Shown: one piece after another, positions 56,390 to 64,000 of the stretch
How positions within the stretch are numbered: position 1 is the first letter of the stretch
Layout: the number at the start of each line of letters is the position of its first letter
Notes under the pieces: model-generated
Database searches by the model: none
Seen by the model: the letters and a program-made list of their open reading frames with translations, nothing else
Told to the model about the DNA's origin: nothing
Made by a program: the position numbers and the translations under genes
Assembly (NCBI GenBank): GCA_028023455.1
Contig: JAQFVV010000013.1
Span: 3,786,001-3,850,000 of the forward strand
DNA from: Epiperipatus broadwayi
Lineage: Eukaryota > Onychophora > Udeonychophora > Euonychophora > Peripatidae
Length of the DNA: 64,000 bases
Direction: 5' to 3'

Positions 56390-58730
56390 GTACCCTTTCT
56401 GCTTTCAGGCATTTACATTCAATTAACAGATGCCTAATATTTTCTATACTTTCCTTACATAACTTGCAGGCTAACTCACCTATATTATTCCATTTACATG
56501 AGTATTACTTTGTTGCTAAAATCCTGGTTGAGCCTTAACAGTAAACTACTTTTCTTGCTATTATCATAAATTAACTTGCACCTAATATTGTTTACTTCTA
56601 TATATATTTAAACACTTTTTACTCTCTATAATAGTTCTCCATTTCTCCAACTCCCTATTTTTTATTAATGATCTATCCTTCCATTCCATTCCTTGCAACT
56701 ATAACACTCAACAATTCTCCTAACACAGCCATCCCACCTTTTGTATAAGTATACTGACATAAATTCTTTATCCAAATCTGCAAATCATACTAACTTCCTC
56801 ACCCATCTTGTTGCCTATACTTTACTCTTAATCCAATTAAATCTTATTATCCATAAATTGCAATCTACTGAACATTTTCATTTTGCCTTTTGTATCTCTC
56901 ATATAAAACCTTGATGACACCATTTCTCCCTGAATTTCCCTCCTTTACCATCCACACATCTGCATCTAAAGCATGTCTTTGTATTTTTTTAAGTAATCTA
57001 ACACCTCTTTACTAAGACATAACACATCATTGCCATAAGTTAACTATGCTACTGCCACTCCCTTCCATACAATTCTAGCTAATCATATTTATTATATAAA
57101 AACACTGTTAATTTCTTTATCAGTCCCTTTCTTTTCTTCACTTCATTTATCTTTTTATTTCTTCCATTCATCCAAGCAATTTCTCTGATTACTTAAAGAC
57201 AACTCCCAAATAGTTACGCTTATTCACTACATTTAATTTTATATCCCCCAATAAAAATTCTTTCACTTCTCTTTCCCCAGCATTTATCATCACTACTTTT
57301 GATTTTTCTTCATTAAATTTAATCCCATCTCTTTATCCAGTCTTGTGCATCTCTTCAGCAAAACTTCTATATCTTCTCTACTTTCTGAGCACAAGAAGAT
57401 ATCATCCACAAATAAAATACACAATAATGTATATACTCCCTTGCCACCTATCAGTAATATTTCTACTCCTCTTCCTAGTCTTTCTATTGCTCTCTCCATT
57501 TCTCTTAAATATAACAAAAACAAAATAGGTGACATAGAGCACCTTACCTTAGTCCGACAGATTTTTAACTTTAACTGATTTTATATTTCCTAATTGATAC
57601 TATAGTAATTATTTTCATGCAATCTCTTAATAAGATCCACTAAACCTCCATTCATTCCCAAATTTACTAAACTTACCCATAACCTATTTCTATTTACTCT
57701 ATTATATGCTTTCTCTTTATCTATAAAAATCATAAATAATTGTCTATCTGTATTCCTATTTATATCTACAAGTTGTGTAATTACAAATAAACAATCTCCT
57801 ATACACCTATTCGATTAAAAATCTTGCATTTCTCCAACTATTTTATTTTCTTCCATCCACCTTGTGACCCTTCCAGCCACCAGATATGTGAAAACTTTAT
57901 ATAACACTGACATTACCACTAACGGTCTATAACTGTTTAACTTCTTATGATCTTTAACCTTCCCTTTAAATAGTACCCATACTCTTGCATTACTCCAACT
58001 ACCCAGAAAATCTCTCTTCTGTGCCATTTTATTAAAACATGATAATAGATATAATTTTGCCATATTTTCTAAATTCATCACCATCTCTGCTGCCCATCCA
58101 TCTAAATCTCTTGCTTTTCCACTTTTCAATTTCTTCCGTGCCCCATTCAATTCACTTTCTGTAAACCTAATATTCCCATTACTATATGCTTTAATGTTTG
58201 TTATCACTCTGTCCTTCACATCTAACATTTTTATATTACTTACATACTTATTTAAAATTATCTCTAATTTTTCTCTAGAACTACACTCTATTCCCTCATC
58301 ATCTAGTAATACTATTTCTCTCTCCCCTATATCCCTTCTTTTAAATATATATATATATCCAAAAATTTTTACTTCCATCTTCCACTTTTATTAATATTCT
58401 CCAACAATTCATTATTTAATTTCATTCTCTCAATACAATTATCTATTTTAGTCAATTCCCTTTTTTAAATACTTTTTCCATTTAACATTAACATCTTTTT
58501 CACTTTCTTTATTTTTAATAGCTCAGGTATATTCTCTGCATACTTTTTCCCTCTCTTTTACACTTTTACAAATTCTCATTTTTCTATTCTTTTTATTTTT
58601 CTGAATATTATCACCTAACACCATATTTGCTACTTTTTCTATTTCACCACACCAGTCCTTATATTCATCCCCAACAAACTCTTCTACTACTTTTATTTTA
58701 TATTCTTCAAACTTATTTTTATCATTCATT
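56390..58730 (-). pseudogene. LINE copy 2 ORF2, reverse transcriptase part
   Basis: Frames 58729-58523, 58378-57815 and 57535-57293 are the clearest. Seen are SGKARDLDGWAAEMVMN, NSYRPLVVMSVLYKVFTYLV and then MSPILFLLYLREMERAIERLGRG (after box B). ILFVDDIFLCSE is box C, here FVDD where copy 1 has FADD, and in frame with the preceding segment. Beyond 57290 only scattered similarity remains, down to the zinc-knuckle region at about 56390-56480. Confidence 0.75.
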
Positions 58731-58738
58731 CTCCATCC

Positions 58739-59470
58739 TCATCTTTCACTAGCCCTTCTACTTTTATTATTATTTTTCATCACAGCCATTTTTATTATAA
58801 AGAAATTATGATTACTATTACATACTCTCTCTTCATTGTCAAACACTTTAATTTTCTGCACTTTACTCATTCCCTCTTTCTCTACTAATACATAATCTAT
58901 TGTATGAAATGTTATTTCTAGACTATGTGTATTGTCCCTCATAAATATTTGATAATTTCCAATGCTCAAATTCACTCTCTAATAAAAATTCTTCAAAAGC
59001 TGTCCATTCTTGTTATCTATGTCATCAATTTCTTCATTATGATCAATCATATACTGTATATCATTATTTTCACTCCTCTTTTTTGAAACTCTGTATATCC
59101 TTAACTAGGCATTCATATATCACCAGTGTCTATATACCCTATAGCCCCCATCCATTCTTGTCTTACTAACCTTATCTCAAACCATAAATGTTTTTGACAC
59201 TTAAACCAGTATTTAAATATTTTTTTGACATAACTCCTATACCACCACCCCTTTCTTCTTTTTTTTTTCTATTTATACCCTGCTATGCCAAGTCTTCCAA
59301 TATAGGTTATTCTTCTTCTCTTAAATATATTTCCACTACTGGTAATACATTAAGCTCTTCATTTTTAACTGCTTTGTTTAATTTCAGCCACTTTTCTGGT
59401 ATCCTACCATCTTGCATATTCAAATATCAAATTTTAACAATTTCTTTTTTACTACTCTTTTATAAATTTT
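58739..59470 (-). pseudogene. LINE copy 2 ORF2, endonuclease part
   Basis: The minus strand encodes an FLNMQG-related start (~59425), RIPEKWLKLNKAVKNEEL and a VVE.YLREEE block, the equivalent of METHLREE in copy 1. Near 58975-58790 it has FHTIDYVLVEKEGMSKVQKI followed by SNHNF, the SDH block. The same short middle section as in copy 1 suggests that this shortening is ancestral to the family or to both copies. Confidence 0.6.
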
Positions 59471-59689
59471 TTTGACTCTTTTTTCTGCTTTACATTTGTA
59501 AGTAGCTTGTTTACCATTAATTTTACAGACTCATTCTCTCTTCAAATCTAGATTTGTATCCAAATCAGCTACCCCTTTGTTCATTTCTTACATACCATCC
59601 ATTATTCTTTTTTGTGCTAATACTGTACTTTAAACCCCTACCCTACTTTATAAGTTTCTCAAACTATAATATTCTTTATAAATCAAATT

Positions 59690-60552
59690 CTCTAATACTT
59701 CACTTCCTTGTTTCATTAAATGTAATCCATCTTTATTGTATAACTCCCTCTTACTAATAAAAAGATCCCACACATCCACAAACATATCATTTCTCTCACA
59801 TAATTTTTTCAATGTCATTTATAGAATATGCCCTATATAACATATAGCTATTGTTGAATCTTAGTAATAATCCAACTATTCCTACTCTTCTTTTAATATT
59901 ACTCAAACTACTAATCAATTTAATGTACTCATCCATTATTCTCTCCAATGGTTCTGACAAATTATTTTCCCTAGCTCCAGGAAAATAAATTCTTACATAC
60001 CTGTTTTTAATTTATTTTCCTTTGCAATTACATCTCCACATCCTCTAATTAGTGAATCTCCTATGAATACTGTATCATAGTTTACTTTCTCTACTTCATC
60101 CATAACATTCTTATCTATTTCTTATCATTTCTATTCATTAATTCCTTAACCTGCTCACACTTCATCTCTAGCAATTTTAATTTGACTTCTACAATCTTTA
60201 ACTCTTCTTCTATCTTATATATTATTTGGCTAACCACCCCCATTGCATATTTATTTTGTCATCCATATCTCTTATCACTCCACTTAAAACATACTCTATT
60301 CTGCCTTCCTCAACTACATTTTGCATCATTTCCCTTGACTTTCTCTTAAAATTATCTATACTTAGAAACCATTTCTTCACCTCTTTTATCACATTTACAT
60401 ACTCTACATAACCATACACCTGTTATATCCTTCCTAACCTTATTTAAACATTTCAAATGATAAACCTCTTCACATATAGTGTTCTCCACCACAGCACTCC
60501 TAATTCCTTTCTGATCATTATATATATACTGTGGGATACAAATGCGATCCAT
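59690..60552 (-). pseudogene. LINE copy 2 ORF1: PHD-like finger and SGNH esterase remnant
   Basis: 60552-60352 reads MDRICIPQYIYNDQKGIRSA and then CEEVYHLKCLNKVRKDITGVWLC.VC, the same PHD half-finger as copy 1, with one Cys replaced by Asn. 60419-60222 continues as the charged region. The esterase is seen only in pieces (the first block near 60060; KDGLHLMKQGSEVL near 59735-59700). Confidence 0.65.
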
Positions 60553-60575
60553 ATTCCTTGTTTTTCAAGCCCCCT

Positions 60576-63500
60576 ACTCTATATTAACTTTATGCTTTTT
60601 CTACTACTCTCCAAACCCTTCCCTTTTTTTCTATGGCAATTAATAACATGTGTTTCCCAACCTTGAGCCTCAAAATAGTATGTTCTTTCTCAAATAAATC
60701 ACTCTCTTCATTAAATTAAAAAATTCTTTAGTAGAACTTTGGTATGTGTATGGTGTCTCCACCATTTAGTAGTATGTACATATAATTAGCATCTTTTGTT
60801 TTTTTATAACTGTTATTTATACTTTCTTTGTTAAAACTTATATTCACTAATTAATAAAAGATAGTAAATGGCACTATTTATAAATAAATGGGTAGAGAAA
60901 ATCATAGTTAATATTGGAAGCTTGGTAATCATTGATTATGTTATTACTCCCACATCTTAACTTTAATATCTTAGAAATTATATTATAATGAAAAATTGTG
61001 GTAGAAATTGAATTGAAATGAGCAAAGGCAGCACCAATTTTATATAAAAAAATAGATTAAAAATGCCAGATTGAATATGTAATTTTATATAATAGGAAAT
61101 AGTATTAGTATTGGATCATAGATGGGTAATGGATGATTAAACTTATGCAATGGGTTACAAATCAATCAATTTTATGAAAATTATGGATGATGAATCATTT
61201 TAATATGATCACTTCTATAGTTTTAAGTATTCTTTCTTCCAGGAGAATTTATTCTATGGCAAGACTTTTGGTATTTTCATAAGAGGGGATCTGTACCATT
61301 GAAATGATTTAACTAGAATAACCTATCTAAATATATCAATATAATTAGCTGTTTTCATAAATGGCACTCAAATAATAATAATTACAAAAAGATTTAATAA
61401 ATAAATTAACTAAATATAAAATAATATAACATCTCTTAATCATAGGATAGATAATAAAATATGTTGGAGCACTATCTAAAGAATCAGCATACTCCAAAAA
61501 ATTAACTCCAAATCTCTAACAGATATACATTATGATAATACTTGGATAACATCACATCAAAAATATATTGTCCATACAGATACAAAGTACATCATAATGA
61601 CATGTATATTCTTATCCCTTAATAATTAAATCCAGACTCATAAACATCTTTCTTCTGCTTATTTTTATATTAAAATATGTCTATCACACTAGGCTTACTT
61701 CAAGCTTGAAACTAAATTAATAACTACACTATAATTATGGAAGCCATTGATTCTTTAATTTTTCATAACAATTTTATTCAGTAAATTTAACAAATAAAAT
61801 ATTCAATTGTATTCAACAACAATTATTATTTAAATTAAAGCTATATAATTCTATAACACCCCTCTCTTTTTTAACTCAATAATTAAATATTATTTTTTAT
61901 CTAATGTTTACATAATTTTATAATAACTGATAATTTTGCAGCTTAAAAAAGTGAGGTTCAGTTCTCTCGTGATCACGCATATTAATGCAAGTCATTCAAA
62001 ATGACTTGATATGATAGTAGAACCAATTATGTTCACAGACATGGCTCCAGCATCTTAAGTTTATCTATTATGCTAAACTCATTCATATTATTCCATAGCA
62101 AAAATATGAATTACACATTTAATGTATTTTCCTGGAGGTTTGTGATGGTGTTTTAGTTGTATTTATATCTATCTCTGTAAGAATAAATAAATTTTTACAA
62201 TAACTTATATATTACAGAAATTTGATATCTCATCCAGAAAAAACATATATAGTCAATACATAGCTATATAACTACAAGCAGAGAATTTAATCAACTCTAT
62301 AATATACAAAAAAAAAAACATAGGAACACATTAGCTGTTAAAAAGGATAGAAAGATCTCATATCTCAACTATTAAAATTTCTGAAAGCATATTCTTTTTA
62401 GCAAAAAGAATGAAGGAATTTCTCTTCCTTATTATATATAAAATCTCTTGAAATCAACCTTTTTGTGTCAATATAATAATTTCTTGTCTCTGAATTACAC
62501 CACCCACCTTCTTTATTTTATAATAATGACAATAGAAATATATTTTTTATTCTTCCCTCATTAACACACTATCCAATCTCTGAATGGTCCTCAGGTAGAG
62601 TGATCAATATCATTGGCAGCAAGCTACCAATAATATAAACCCTTGGCTACTAAATTAAAACACTGGCCAACCAAACACTTTATTTATTTTGAAGTAATCC
62701 CTTTAGGCACCAGTTAATCACGGAGTAATTAACATGTTTGCTTGACCAGCAATGAATTTAGTACCTGAAATCCCAGCTAGCTCATCATCTTAAAAAATCT
62801 CCGCCCACTCTAAAATTCTATTTTTTAATAATAATAAAGATTTACTGTATGATAAATTTGGCATCTTTCAAAAAAAAATCCTTATTTAAAAAAAAAATAC
62901 TCCCTACTCTTTTAGTTTTAACTTAATCTCTTCTCAATAACAATTAGATCTTTCAATTCCCACTATATTAAACATATTATCTCATCATAAAAGGTGTATG
63001 TTCATTTATCAACATAAATATTTCAAGGACAATTTAAATGTTTTTTTTTAAATAATAGTTTTGTCTTATAATATAACCACGCACATTCTTTTCATTTGAA
63101 TAAATATTTTAATACATTATAAATAACTAAAAAAAAATACAAAACATATTGAATTAAAATTCACACATACACACAATTAATAATTCTGAAGCCAATATAA
63201 TTTATCCGAAAGATACTAGTTCGTAAAGTTAAAAGTTTTATTTATTTGTCTATCACGGCTTGAAGGTCAAGAATTGTAGAATAGAAAAAGTGAAGCATTA
63301 CCTAGGATTTGAAATCTGACTTGACGTAAGTACGGCAAAATGTAACTCCTGTAGAATAGTTTCTAACCAGTTAGCGCTAATCTCCACGTAAATCTTCCCT
63401 TAATTTACGATGTTATATGACACTCGTGGATTTCAGCATAGACACTCCGCTGCTCCTTCAACTTCACCCAAACATGGTCTGTCCTTCTAACTATCTGCTG

Positions 63501-64000
63501 ATGGTGTTGCAGAGAAGGCTTCGACCAGCTGCATGATATGTTGGTTCAGCAGTGCATCATTTTGTTCAAATAATAACTTCTACCGTTTTTATTTTGATTC
63601 TAAATTTTTATTTTGACTAAAATTGATTAATTTTGAATTGAATTATTTTAAATGAATCTATGAATTTTTGATTCTATAAAATATTTTGAAAAATTCTAAA
63701 AAGAATGAAAAATGGAATATTGAAAAAGAACGTTTTAACAATAACAAAGTTTTCTTTTATATCCAGCGTTTTTTTATATTTGACTTCGCTCCGATTGGAC
63801 TTCTATTTCTTTATCCAAATTTTTAATACACGCACACATTAATCCTTTTATTATAAGACAAAATGAACTCCATCTTTTTTTTTAATTACTTTTATTACGA
63901 ATTAATTAAAAGTAATATTAAATCATTTTTATTTCACCCTTTTCTTTTTCTTCTAAAATCTTACCCTCCTTTTAAAATCGTTTATTTTTTTTTTCTTTAA
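60576..64000. other. AT-rich DNA, no gene recognised
   Basis: No coding motif or known repeat over most of it. A short stretch (63190-63600) is less AT-rich and is listed separately as a finding. The end of the window is a T-rich homopolymer run. Confidence 0.5.

Larger units (their letters stand above)
56108..60575 (-). mobile_element. LINE copy 2, same family as 1040-6931, minus strand
   Basis: Colinear with copy 1 in reverse. The 3' tail (ATGTGATGTGATG) is at 56115, RT at 57293-58730, endonuclease at 58739-59470, and ORF1 at 59690-60552. It starts upstream of the point where copy 1 becomes repeat X (AAGGAATATGGAT at ~60557 reversed). It has no X module and no MITE. It carries many stops and frameshifts and is older or less constrained than copy 1. 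Confidence 0.85.

Noticed and set aside
60650-60680. hAT-like terminus (GTGTTTCCCAACCTTGAG)
   Set aside because: It resembles the CAGTGTTTCCCAACC end at 39424-39438, but no partner end or target duplication was found.

Overview
This is a piece of an AT-rich metazoan genome made almost entirely of mobile elements. I see no bacterial, phage or plasmid organisation, no intact host gene and no intact transposon gene. The element mix (PHD/SGNH-esterase LINE, R2-like and RTE-like LINE remnants, GIY-YIG Penelope element, tRNA-Lys-primed LTR elements with 2-3 kb LTRs, BED-finger hAT transposons, a tRNA-derived SINE, foldback MITEs) suggests a large invertebrate genome. A mollusc (perhaps a cephalopod) or chelicerate is my guess; the sequence does not prove it.

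Layout. 1-1019: no gene. 1040-6931: a LINE with a 20-bp target duplication, its endonuclease interrupted by a TA-flanked MITE (3016-4172). 7187-10577: two Penelope-like copies in head-to-head inverted arrangement. 11360-35207: an old LTR retrotransposon ('A') as a tandem LTR-internal-LTR-internal-LTR array. A non-LTR element (12754-15316) sits in its first LTR and a young LTR element ('B', 19323-27979, minus strand) sits in its second. 35671-39438: a hAT transposon holding a retroposed repeat ('X') that itself holds an R2-like LINE tail. 43690-43968: the only candidate host exon. 44317-46436: a possible solo LTR. 46480-48875: an RTE-like LINE interrupted by a second X. 49070-51601: a GIY-YIG remnant, a SINE and two foldback elements. 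52861-55326: a second hAT. 56108-60575: a minus-strand decayed copy of the first LINE family. 60576-64000: little that I can name.

Most unusual is element B. Next to its 5' LTR it carries 56 nt of tRNA-Lys(CTT), from the D-loop through the CCA tail, instead of the usual ~18-nt primer site. This is joined at a 7-nt microhomology to an antisense piece of its own LTR end and polypurine tract. A second, diverged primer-site-like sequence with the same upstream spacer lies further in. The two LTRs (2107 bp each) are nearly identical, while the antisense piece is visibly more diverged from them. The rearranged element therefore seems to have been copied again after the rearrangement arose. Its only ORF joins a gag-like N-terminus to an integrase C-terminal end, so it must depend on proteins supplied by another element.

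All comparisons were made by eye. Similarity statements are estimates unless a match count is given.
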